From IMG/VR virus record IMGVR_UViG_3300037516_000118, positions 1 to 31,150 of that record: a DNA stretch of 31,150 bases, one strand, 5' to 3'. The translations under genes and the position numbers were made by a program. Shown in pieces: positions 12,348 to 18,992 of the stretch. Each line of letters starts with the position of its first letter. The stretch's first letter is position 1. The notes beneath the pieces were generated by a model. That model was not told where the DNA came from. It saw only the letters and a program-made list of their open reading frames with translations, and did no database searches. Origin of the DNA: a virus.

Positions 12348-14520
12348 TAAATATAAGACACATTTTGAGAAGGATAATATCAAAATAGATTTTGAAAAGT
12401 ATGTAGAATTAGTAAAAAACGGAGACCATCAAGGTTTAATTTTTAATGCTAGAGCGAACATAAAAGATAAAGCAATCTACAATAGTTTTAAATCTCAATT
12501 ACCTGCAATAACAGGAAGTTGCACACAGAAGCAAGGCAGTCGTTCAGTTGCGAACGTTGAGGAAATGAACGGATTAATATTGTTAGATATTGATGATATT
12601 GTAGATACGGAACTACGTAAACGTATTGATGAAGATAAATATACAATGTGTTCTAATCGTTCTGTTAGTGGCACTGGATTAGTTGTATTTGTTAAAATAA
12701 ATCCTGAATTATTTACAGAGTCTTTTCATGGATTAGCTCAGTATTATTCTGATACGTTTAATGTAGATATAGATCAATCATGTAAAGATGCTTCACGTTT
12801 AAGGTATATTTCATATGATATGGATATTTATGTCAATGAAAAATCTTTAAAATTTGTAGCTAAAAAACAAAAAAAAGAAGTAAAAAAAGAAACGTTTTTC
12901 TTTGCTCAGGATGACTTTTCATATATTATAGATCAAATTAAAAGTAGAAATATAGACCTTTGCGAAGATGACTACAAGAAATTTTGCGACATTGGTTTTG
13001 CTATTGGTTCTGAGTTTGGTATAAATGGATTAGATTATTTTAAAGCTATTTGTCAAAATGGGTCTAAATACGATGCTAAAAGAATTGAAAAACAATACTC
13101 TAAATTTTGTCAAAAAGGTAGTATAAATATTTCTACATTCTATTTTTATGCTAAGCAAGCTGGATGCGAACTATATTCTGAAACATCAAAGAAAATAATT
13201 AAACGAGTTGCAGTAGGTAAAGCAAACGGAAGTATTCAAACTCCTGAAAGTGTAATAAAAACACTTGAAATTTTAGGTACAACAACAACAGATAAAAAAT
13301 TCATTCAGCAGTTAATTGATTCAAAAGAAAACTTTGTTAAAAATATAGAAGATGAAAATAATGAAACGGTAAAAATAGATAATTTTATAAAAGAAAACTA
13401 TCCAATAATTAAAAATGATTTTAATCAATCGATGGAAATTGGAAATGAAATATTAAACGATGAAATTATTAATACAATAACAGTTCACGCAAAAAAATAT
13501 TTTGATTTTAAAGTAAGTGCAACAGATGTTAGACAGCTTATATTTAATTCAAAAGCATTAAGTTATAATCCGATTGATGACTATTTTAAAAACAATAACA
13601 CAGAAATAACGGGTAACGAAATAGACGAATATGCAGATTTAATTAAACCTTTTAATATATTTAATAGATGGGTTTTCAGAAAATGGTTAGTCGGAGCTAT
13701 ACACAACTGGACCGCTTCATACGAACATGAAGAAGTTAGTCCATTAGTTTTAGTTTTATGCGGAAAACAAGCAAGCGGAAAAACTTCATTTTTTAGAAAC
13801 ATTCTACCATTAGAGCTTAGGAAATACTTTATTGATGAAAGCATGGAAGAAGCTGGTAAAGACGTAATGAAAAGAATGGCGACATCTTTAATTATGTTAA
13901 ATGATGAGTTTGGGGGAATGGCTGGAAAAGATGTTAAAAACTTCAAAAAGATAACAGAAAAAAATAAGATAACAGTACGATTACCATACGGTCATTTAGA
14001 TGTAGACTTAAAAAGACGTACGATGCTTTGTGGAACAACGAACGATTCAGCAGTTTTAAAAGATGAAACGGGCAACAGAAGGATTTTACCTATCGAATTT
14101 AATTCAGTAGATTACGAACGAGCAAAAGAATTTAATAAAGATGCTTTATTAAAATGTGCCTACAAAATGTATAAAGATAATTTTGAATTTAGAATTTTTA
14201 GCAAAGAAGATATAGATTATCTAAATGAAAACACAACAGCAAATCTTGAGATTGATATTTTTGAAGATTTATTTTTTACTGAATTCGCGATTGAACAAAG
14301 TGAAAGCTTTATAAATGAAGTAATACTAAATCAAGGTGAGATTATGAATTACATGGCGATAAAATTTCAAGCTCAACTAAGTAAATATGACATAAAAAGA
14401 TTAGTAACCAAACACAAACTTGATTTGAAAGCTTATAGATATTTAGGGAAATTAAAAAAGGGCTATAAATTATATAAAGAATTTGAATTTCAGAAAAACA
14501 TTAACGAATCACCATTCTGA
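12337..14520 (+). CDS. Primase-helicase (BT4734-like / PriCT-2 / VapE fusion)
   Basis: This 727-residue replication protein has three parts. Residues ~1-180 match the BT4734/VirE-N type primase-like domain (N-G-L-I-L-L-D-I-D-D-I, SVSGTGLVVFVKI, C-K-D-A-S-R-L-R-Y-I-S). Residues ~195-285 resemble PriCT-2 (C-D-I-G-F-A-I-G-S-E-F-G, T-F-Y-F-Y-A-K). Residues ~430-640 are a VapE-type ATPase with Walker A GKQASGKT (near 475-482), Walker B L-I-M-L-N-D-E-F-G, and the arginine-finger-like T-G-N-R-R-I-L-P. It would prime and unwind at the origin. The iteron region starts at its stop codon, as expected for an origin recognised by the product of the adjacent gene. Confidence 0.88.
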   Translation: MIFSKYKTHFEKDNIKIDFEKYVELVKNGDHQGLIFNARANIKDKAIYNSFKSQLPAITGSCTQKQGSRSVANVEEMNGLILLDIDDIVDTELRKRIDEDKYTMCSNRSVSGTGLVVFVKINPELFTESFHGLAQYYSDTFNVDIDQSCKDASRLRYISYDMDIYVNEKSLKFVAKKQKKEVKKETFFFAQDDFSYIIDQIKSRNIDLCEDDYKKFCDIGFAIGSEFGINGLDYFKAICQNGSKYDAKRIEKQYSKFCQKGSINISTFYFYAKQAGCELYSETSKKIIKRVAVGKANGSIQTPESVIKTLEILGTTTTDKKFIQQLIDSKENFVKNIEDENNETVKIDNFIKENYPIIKNDFNQSMEIGNEILNDEIINTITVHAKKYFDFKVSATDVRQLIFNSKALSYNPIDDYFKNNNTEITGNEIDEYADLIKPFNIFNRWVFRKWLVGAIHNWTASYEHEEVSPLVLVLCGKQASGKTSFFRNILPLELRKYFIDESMEEAGKDVMKRMATSLIMLNDEFGGMAGKDVKNFKKITEKNKITVRLPYGHLDVDLKRRTMLCGTTNDSAVLKDETGNRRILPIEFNSVDYERAKEFNKDALLKCAYKMYKDNFEFRIFSKEDIDYLNENTTANLEIDIFEDLFFTEFAIEQSESFINEVILNQGEIMNYMAIKFQAQLSKYDIKRLVTKHKLDLKAYRYLGKLKKGYKLYKEFEFQKNINESPF

Positions 14521-14790
14521 AATGTTACCTTGTTACCTAAATGTTACCTAAATCTTTTGTTTACAGGTAACAGGGTAAATATTTAATAATTAGTAATTTA
14601 AACTACTTTGTTACCTTGTTACCTAAAATTTTATAAAAAAAGTATTATAGAACATATATATTTACATCATATTACACATAATGACATATAATATATATTA
14701 TATAAAAAAGGTTTGAAAAACGCAAAGTAACAGGTAACAAGGTAACAAAGTTGAAAATCAAGTAGTTATAAAACACTAAAAGGTAACAAA
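14521..14790. other. Candidate replication origin with GTTACC/GGTAAC iterons
   Basis: Nine hexamers GTTACC or GGTAAC occur in 264 bp: 14524, 14532, 14543, 14610, 14618 (GTTACC) and 14566, 14733, 14741, 14782 (GGTAAC). Tandem copies have an 8-bp period (AGGTAACA). A perfect 20-bp inverted repeat (14605-14624 and 14732-14751) flanks a very AT-rich core with an 18-bp palindrome (14686-14703, ATATAATATATATTATAT). Iterons, a dyad and an easily melted core next to the primase-helicase gene make a classic theta-origin layout. A regulatory or packaging role is the alternative. Confidence 0.6.
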
Positions 14791-15165
14791 ATGAAGTTAG
14801 AGAGCATAATTAAGATGAGTGAGGCTAAAATTAAAGCATTAAGCAACAAGTCAGAGTTTACAATTCAAGTGGAAATTGTATCATTTTGCAGAAAGAACGA
14901 TATAATTTGTTTTTCAGTACCAAATGAAGCAACAAGGAATAATTCAAAATATATTCAATCAGGAGTTTTAGCTGGTGTAAGTGATTTAATTGTACTTAAT
15001 AACGGGAAAACTCACTTTGTAGAGTTAAAAGATTATAAAGGTAAGCAATCTGAAAAACAAAAAGAATTTGAAAATAAAGTTATTTCACAAGGCTTTGAAT
15101 ATTTTTTGGTTAGATCACTTGATGAGTTTAAAAAAATAGTTATATTTACGAAAAATAAAATTTAA
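14791..15165 (+). CDS. VRR-NUC domain nuclease
   Basis: The 124-residue protein is a stand-alone VRR-NUC nuclease of the PD-(D/E)xK fold: an N-terminal E28 in Q-V-E-I-V, G-V-S-D-L-I-V with D65, ELK with E78 and K80, and Q90 in S-E-K-Q. Such phage enzymes cleave branched or Holliday-junction DNA, fitting recombination-linked replication with ERF. The ATG sits four bases after the last GGTAAC iteron, so an origin-binding protein could also repress this gene. Confidence 0.87.
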   Translation: MKLESIIKMSEAKIKALSNKSEFTIQVEIVSFCRKNDIICFSVPNEATRNNSKYIQSGVLAGVSDLIVLNNGKTHFVELKDYKGKQSEKQKEFENKVISQGFEYFLVRSLDEFKKIVIFTKNKI

Positions 15166-15170
15166 AAATT

Positions 15171-15446
15171 ATGAAGGTTACAGGAACATTAAAAGTAAAG
15201 AAAGATACTCAGGTAGTATCAGAGCAATTCTCAAAACGTGAATTTGTATTAACAGTTGTTGATGGTGCATTCTCAAATGACATCTTAATTCAGTTAACAA
15301 AAGACAAGTGTAATTTATTAAACGCTTTTAACATTGGCGACTTATTAGAAGTTGATATTAATTTGTCAGGGAAGTGTTGGTTAAATCCTCAAGGTGAAGA
15401 AAAATACTTTAACTCACTTAACGGTTGGAAAATAACAAAGGTGTAA
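15171..15446 (+). CDS. DUF3127 OB-fold protein, probable ssDNA-binding
   Basis: The 91-residue protein matches the DUF3127 pattern: V-T-G-T-L-K-V at the N-terminus, S-K-R-E-F-V-L-T-V near residue 21, D-K-C-N-L-L-N-A-F-N-I-G-D-L-L-E-V-D-I-N-L-S-G-K in the middle, and N-G-W-K-I at the end. The family is predicted to have an OB fold and is often found where phages of Bacteroidota would carry an SSB. No other SSB is evident here, so it probably covers single strands at the fork. Confidence 0.82.
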   Translation: MKVTGTLKVKKDTQVVSEQFSKREFVLTVVDGAFSNDILIQLTKDKCNLLNAFNIGDLLEVDINLSGKCWLNPQGEEKYFNSLNGWKITKV

Positions 15447-15447
15447 A

Positions 15448-15654
15448 ATGTGTGCAGACATAACGATGTGCAGCGGCACTAATTGCCCTAAAAAAGAAGA
15501 GTGTTATAGATTTACAGCCTACGCAAATGAATACCGACAAAGCTGGTTTTGTGAGCCGCCATTTAAGATAGTGGATGATAAGTTCACGTGCGAGATGTTT
15601 TGGGGTGATAAGAACGATGGTATTATTAACCAATTAAAAGATATAATGAAATGA
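15448..15654 (+). CDS. Cys-rich small protein, possible zinc binder
   Basis: The 68-residue protein starts CADITMCSGTNCPKKEEC, giving Cys at 2, 8, 13 and 19, and has two more (in W-F-C-E-P-P and F-T-C-E-M-F-W). The C-x5-C-x4-C-x5-C spacing suggests one metal site. Similar small proteins with C-P-x-K-x-x-C-Y-R-F-T-A are recurrent in Bacteroidota phages, function unknown. It overlaps the next gene by 4 bp. Confidence 0.75.
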   Translation: MCADITMCSGTNCPKKEECYRFTAYANEYRQSWFCEPPFKIVDDKFTCEMFWGDKNDGIINQLKDIMK

Positions 15655-15893
15655 ACGAGCTAGATGTATTAGTTGAAAGATTAAAGAAAATAGGTATTGA
15701 TATTCAGTTGACTGGTAATATACCTTGGATTTACTTAAGAAGTGTAAACGGTAATCCGATTAAACGAGATGATTTTAAAAACGCTAATTGGGGTCACTGC
15801 ATTGGTTGGTATCCTTCGTTTAATTATGATACTTATCATATTAATTGGCATGATATTAAGACTACCTTTGAACTAATTAGAAAATACAAATAA
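15651..15893 (+). CDS. Hypothetical early protein
   Basis: The 80-residue, tryptophan-rich protein has a N-I-P-W-I-Y-L-R-S-V-N-G-N motif (residues 23-35) that recurs in small phage proteins; function unknown. It overlaps its upstream neighbour by 4 bp and is followed after 1 bp by the next gene. Confidence 0.72.
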   Translation: MNELDVLVERLKKIGIDIQLTGNIPWIYLRSVNGNPIKRDDFKNANWGHCIGWYPSFNYDTYHINWHDIKTTFELIRKYK

Positions 15894-15894
15894 G

Positions 15895-16131
15895 ATGGGC
15901 AAAGTAACAATTGAGTTTGATTCAGTAGAAGAGCAAGACGATATCAACATGGCTTTGAATGGCTATAAGTATAGCGTAATACTTCATCAGTTAGATAATG
16001 ATTTAAGAAGCATAACTAAGCATGGAGTTTATAGAAATAGAGAAGCTACATCAGAAGAAATAGAACTAGCACAGGAATTAAGAGATAGTATACGGTCGTA
16101 TTTGTCAGAATATAGTTTGTCATTAATTTAG
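15895..16131 (+). CDS. Hypothetical early protein
   Basis: The 78-residue protein resembles a common small phage family with the pattern F-D-S-x-E-E-Q-D-D, A-L-N-G-Y-K-Y and L-D-N-D-L-R-S-I-T-K; function unknown. The TAG stop (16129-16131) is also part of the 5' strand of the tRNA-like stem that follows, so translation and folding of that RNA may interfere. Confidence 0.75.
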   Translation: MGKVTIEFDSVEEQDDINMALNGYKYSVILHQLDNDLRSITKHGVYRNREATSEEIELAQELRDSIRSYLSEYSLSLI

Positions 16132-16252
16132 GGGTGCAATTGGTAGGCACATGAATAAAGGTTAATAGTAAAGATAACGTAGAGTAACCTCGAGAAACCC
16201 GGTGCAAGTCCTGCTCATAAGTTATCACGTAGGTTCGACTCCTACCCCTGAA
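16127..16252 (+). ncRNA. tRNA-like RNA with an enlarged pseudoknot-capable centre
   Basis: TTTAGGG (16127-16133) pairs with CCCTGAA (16246-16252) as an acceptor-like stem. A D-arm GTGC (16134-16137)/GCAC (16147-16150) encloses AATTGGTAG with the usual GG. A T-arm GTAGG (16229-16233)/CCTAC (16241-16245) encloses the canonical loop TTCGACT. Between D and T arms lie 78 bases instead of an anticodon arm: ATGA (16151)/TCAT (16215), AGGTTA (16159-16164)/TAACCT (16185-16190), and GATAAC (16173-16178)/GTTATC (16221-16226), the last two interleaved as a pseudoknot. No standard anticodon loop or linker bases 8-9 exist, so it is not an ordinary tRNA. The gap from here to 16303 holds nothing else but a weak TACCTTTA box at 16292. 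Confidence 0.5.
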
Positions 16253-16303
16253 TATAATATAAATTTAATGTAAGTATTTAAAAAACTTGTTTACCTTTAT
16301 TGC

Positions 16304-17422
16304 ATGATAGAAAACATTGATAGAATAATGGAGCTATTTAATTCTGGAATTGGAAGGACAAATGTAGCCAGAACTATATGCCAAGAACAAGGAATTGAAT
16401 TTAACCATAACCATAGACGAAGCGTAGGTAAATTAATTAATCGTAGGGTAAATAGTGGAATAAATCAGGAGTGCGAAGCCGTAGGAATAGATATAGATAA
16501 AGTAAAACACTATTGGTATAAAGGTGAACACTATTCGATAAATGTTAAAGGTCAAGACACTACGTTTAACTATCATGAATTTAAACAAGATTTTATAGAT
16601 ACAGTTGAAAAGATTAGACCTAACCATATTAAGATTGAACGTTCCGAACTCATCGAGGACTCGCACGCTTTACTTATAGACCCTGCAGACATTCATATAA
16701 ACAAACTTTGTTCAGCATTTGAAACGGGAGAGGAATACAATTCACAGATTGCAGTTCAAAGGGTTAAGCAAGGGGTTTATTCAATACTTAAAAAAAGTAA
16801 ATATTTCAACATTGATAAGATTATTTTAATAGTTGGTAACGATGTTTTAAATACCGATAATGCTAAGAGCCAAACGACAAAAGGCACACAACAGGACACG
16901 CACTTAAAGTGGTTCGATGCCTTCATAATGGCTAAACAATTATACATAGATATTATAGAAACCTTAGTACAGATTGCAGACGTGGAAGTAATTTACAACG
17001 TATCTAATCATGACGAGATGAGCGGTTTTTTTCTAATGGATTCGCTTTATTCATGGTATAACACGCATGAAAATATAGAATTTAATCGTTCACCTTCACA
17101 TAGAAAATATACAACCTACGGAAAGAACCTTATAGGTACAACTCACGGAGACGGAGCAAAGCAAAATGATTTACCTTTATTAATGTGTCATGAAGCTTCA
17201 AATTATTGGCACGATTGTAAACATAGATATTGGTTTACTCACCACGTTCACCACAAGACCAGCCGTGATATTATGAGCGTACAGATTGAGTCATTACGTT
17301 CACCTAGCCCCGCTGATAGTTGGCACCATAAAAGCGGTTATCAACATTCACCTTTAGCTATTGAGGGTTTTATATTTCATAAGGAGTTCGGGCAGGTCGC
17401 ACGTTTAACTACACTTTTTTGA
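16304..17422 (+). CDS. Calcineurin-like metallophosphoesterase with N-terminal HTH
   Basis: The 372-residue protein carries the metallophosphoesterase ligand set: D-x-H in D-P-A-D-I-H (near 127-132), G-N-D in I-V-G-N-D-V-L, N-H-D in N-V-S-N-H-D-E-M, a T-T-H-G-D-G motif, and F-T-H-H-V-H-H-K in place of G-H-x-H. The order and spacing are like Mre11/SbcD-type enzymes. The first ~50 residues look like a helix-turn-helix (G-I-G-R-T-N-V-A-R-T-I). It would cleave phosphodiesters in DNA or RNA; the substrate is unknown. It lies between the tRNA-like RNA and the sigma-like gene, upstream of the terminase, so packaging, late transcription or RNA end processing are all possible contexts. Confidence 0.75.
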   Translation: MIENIDRIMELFNSGIGRTNVARTICQEQGIEFNHNHRRSVGKLINRRVNSGINQECEAVGIDIDKVKHYWYKGEHYSINVKGQDTTFNYHEFKQDFIDTVEKIRPNHIKIERSELIEDSHALLIDPADIHINKLCSAFETGEEYNSQIAVQRVKQGVYSILKKSKYFNIDKIILIVGNDVLNTDNAKSQTTKGTQQDTHLKWFDAFIMAKQLYIDIIETLVQIADVEVIYNVSNHDEMSGFFLMDSLYSWYNTHENIEFNRSPSHRKYTTYGKNLIGTTHGDGAKQNDLPLLMCHEASNYWHDCKHRYWFTHHVHHKTSRDIMSVQIESLRSPSPADSWHHKSGYQHSPLAIEGFIFHKEFGQVARLTTLF

Positions 17423-17474
17423 GAATAATGGATATATTTGAAACTAAAATACTACTTTTACATTTTAACTATCA

Positions 17475-17502
17475 TTGTAGAGCGAAAAAAAACGTATCTT
17501 TG
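17475..17502 (+). promoter_or_regulatory. Promoter for the sigma-like gene
   Basis: TTG (17475-17477), 17 bp, TATCTTTG (17495-17502) fits the Bacteroidota form with slightly short spacing. The start point would be near 17509, 23 bp before the ATG at 17532. Confidence 0.6.
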
Positions 17503-17531
17503 AACATGGTATTTACATATTATTTGAATTG

Positions 17532-18065
17532 ATGAGTAATAAATTAATGATAGAGCTATCAAAGTATCATTCTGAATGGTGTAAGATTGTGCGGTCATTT
17601 GGTGTAAGCTCCGATACTTGCGAGGACGTAGTTCAAGATATGTATTTAAGACTAAACAAATTGTCATCTTACGAAAAGCTATTTAAAAACGGTGTGCTAT
17701 CAAAGTCTTATGTTTGGATTACTTTACGAAATTTGCAGTTCCAACAATTTAAACAAGATAACTTAACTATTTCACTAAGTAACTATGATATACAAATAAA
17801 TGAAAATTGTACATTAGATGAGGTTAAAGCGCGTTCTAATTTCAATGTAAAGATTAACAAAGAAGTAGTCAAGTGGAATATGTACGACCAACTACTATTT
17901 TCTATCTACATGAACGATTCAATTTCAATGCGTGATATTTCAAAAGGTAGTGGAATAACTTTGAGGAGTATACAAAGGACGTTAGAGAATTGCTATCGTA
18001 GGTTAAGGCAAAATGTAGGTGAAGACTATCAAGATTTAATAAATAAAGATTACGAACTAATATAA
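17532..18065 (+). CDS. RNA polymerase sigma-factor-like protein
   Basis: From the ATG at 17532 the protein has 177 residues; the TTG one codon earlier is a less likely start. The N-terminal part has a sigma region 2-like pattern (W-C-K-I-V-R-S-F-G...C-E-D-V-V-Q-D-M-Y-L-R-L). The C-terminal part has a region 4-like helix-turn-helix (S-M-R-D-I-S-K-G-S-G-I-T-L-R-S-I-Q-R-T). The size suits an ECF-type factor. It could direct host polymerase to the three late start elements in this genome. It has its own promoter and precedes the terminase genes. A DNA-binding regulator that is not a true sigma factor remains possible. Confidence 0.7.
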   Translation: MSNKLMIELSKYHSEWCKIVRSFGVSSDTCEDVVQDMYLRLNKLSSYEKLFKNGVLSKSYVWITLRNLQFQQFKQDNLTISLSNYDIQINENCTLDEVKARSNFNVKINKEVVKWNMYDQLLFSIYMNDSISMRDISKGSGITLRSIQRTLENCYRRLRQNVGEDYQDLINKDYELI

Positions 18066-18115
18066 TGGCAAAAATCATAAATAAACACTATAAATAACTA
18101 ATATAATGGCAAAAA
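18055..18115 (+). repeat. 20-bp direct repeat duplicating a start site, with a mini-ORF
   Basis: AACTAATATAATGGCAAAAA occurs at 18055-18074 and again at 18096-18115. The second copy carries the start of the next gene. The first gives a 10-codon frame (ATG 18065 to TAA 18097, MAKIINKHYK) that starts at the stop codon of the sigma-like gene. It is either a recent duplication scar or a coupled leader peptide. Confidence 0.7.
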
Positions 18116-18471
18116 GAAGAGTAAGCAAAGGATTAGGTGACACTGTAGAAAAAATATTACAAGCTACGGGAGTAGATAAATTAGTTCACTTTATTGCAGG
18201 TGAGGATTGTGGATGCGAGGAGCGAAAAGAAAAACTTAACAAGTTATGGAAGTATAAAAAAATAGAATGTTTAATTGAATCAGAACATGAATTTCTTACA
18301 GATTTTTTCAAGACGTTTAAAAACCAAGTTTCACCAGCAGAGCAAGGTTATTTACTCAAGATTTATAACCGTGTATTTAATGATAAACAGATGTCTACAA
18401 GTTGCGGAGACTGTTGGAGGGATATTCTTAAGGATTTGAGATTATTACACGCTGAATATAAACAGGATTAA
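18106..18471 (+). CDS. GLGDTVEK-type hypothetical protein with Cys pairs
   Basis: The 121-residue protein starts M-A-K-R-R-V-S-K-G-L-G-D-T-V-E-K-I and has E-D-C-G-C-E-E-R-K-E-K-L-N near residue 33 and T-S-C-G-D-C-W near 98. The C-x-C and C-x-x-C pairs could bind a metal or form a redox site. It is a recurrent neighbour of terminase genes in Bacteroidota phages by my recollection; function unknown. Its start lies in a duplicated sequence. Confidence 0.75.
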   Translation: MAKRRVSKGLGDTVEKILQATGVDKLVHFIAGEDCGCEERKEKLNKLWKYKKIECLIESEHEFLTDFFKTFKNQVSPAEQGYLLKIYNRVFNDKQMSTSCGDCWRDILKDLRLLHAEYKQD

Positions 18472-18505
18472 TATTGAATAATCAATTAATTGATTTGAAT
18501 TGAAT

Positions 18506-18820
18506 ATGGATAAGCGAAGTTTAAACGGAGGCAATAGCACGAAAGCAGTTCGACCTGATGATAAAAGGTTAATGACTAAAAGTGAATTGCAAGATGCTTA
18601 TGAAAACTTAAAACCATTTTTACCTGAAGCATTGCAGCAGTTAGAATATGCTATGAAGGGAGGGGAGAAATGGGCTATTGAATTGTGGTTTAAATACTTC
18701 TTTAGATTACCTAAACAAGAAACCGATATCACAACACAAGGCGAAAAAATACAGAATATTATTAGTTTAGGAATAGGCATAAACCCCAATACAGATGAAG
18801 TACAAAATATTGAAGACTAA
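18506..18820 (+). CDS. Probable small terminase subunit
   Basis: From the ATG at 18506 the protein has 104 residues; the upstream TTG at 18500 is less likely. It begins D-K-R-S-L-N-G-G-N-S-T-K-A and has E-K-W-A-I-E-L-W-F-K-Y-F-F-R-L-P-K-Q, both like small terminase proteins of Bacteroidota phages. It would recognise phage DNA and load the large subunit. It lies 168 bp before the large terminase gene with one small gene between them. Confidence 0.65.
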   Translation: MDKRSLNGGNSTKAVRPDDKRLMTKSELQDAYENLKPFLPEALQQLEYAMKGGEKWAIELWFKYFFRLPKQETDITTQGEKIQNIISLGIGINPNTDEVQNIED

Positions 18821-18992
18821 AGGAAGTGTAATTACATTCAGGGTAAAAAGCGAGTGTGAATACAACGGGTTAAAATTAGACGTAGATGTGAGTGGAACAG
18901 ACCCGCATAAATTCTTAGATGATTACGTTTGCAGCGGTAAACTACGTGAAGAGATGAATGAGTGGTTTCAAACATTACCTAAAAAAGATTGA
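18795..18992 (+). CDS. Small hypothetical protein between the terminase genes
   Basis: The 65-residue protein has a beta-rich start (V-I-T-F-R-V-K-S-E-C-E-Y) and ends E-E-M-N-E-W-F-Q-T-L-P. Not recognised. It overlaps the small terminase by 26 bp and the large terminase by 4 bp (TTGA). Confidence 0.7.
   Translation: MKYKILKTKGSVITFRVKSECEYNGLKLDVDVSGTDPHKFLDDYVCSGKLREEMNEWFQTLPKKD

Noticed and set aside
13581-13946. Minus-strand open frame opposite the primase-helicase ATPase domain
   Set aside because: It is antisense to conserved Walker motifs, with no start signal or neighbouring minus-strand gene.
14521-14790. CRISPR-like array at the GTTACC repeats
   Set aside because: Repeats are 6-8 bp, occur in both orientations and lack uniform spacers; iterons explain them better.
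16160-16225. Group I intron in a tRNA
   Set aside because: Only 78 bases lie between the D and T arms, far shorter than known group I introns, and no conserved P7 core is seen.
16127-16252. tmRNA, ordinary tRNA or hammerhead ribozyme
   Set aside because: No tag-peptide frame, no 5+7+5 anticodon arm, and no CTGATGA core, although GAAA and GTC are present.
16292-16299. Promoter box TACCTTTA before the phosphoesterase gene
   Set aside because: It lacks the final G of TAnnTTTG and a -33 TTTG; kept only as a weak possibility.
17428-17532. 34-codon frame beginning ATGGATATATTTG between the phosphoesterase and the sigma-like gene
   Set aside because: It covers the promoter at 17475-17502 and has poor protein character; its ATATTTG is also not matched by a -33 box.
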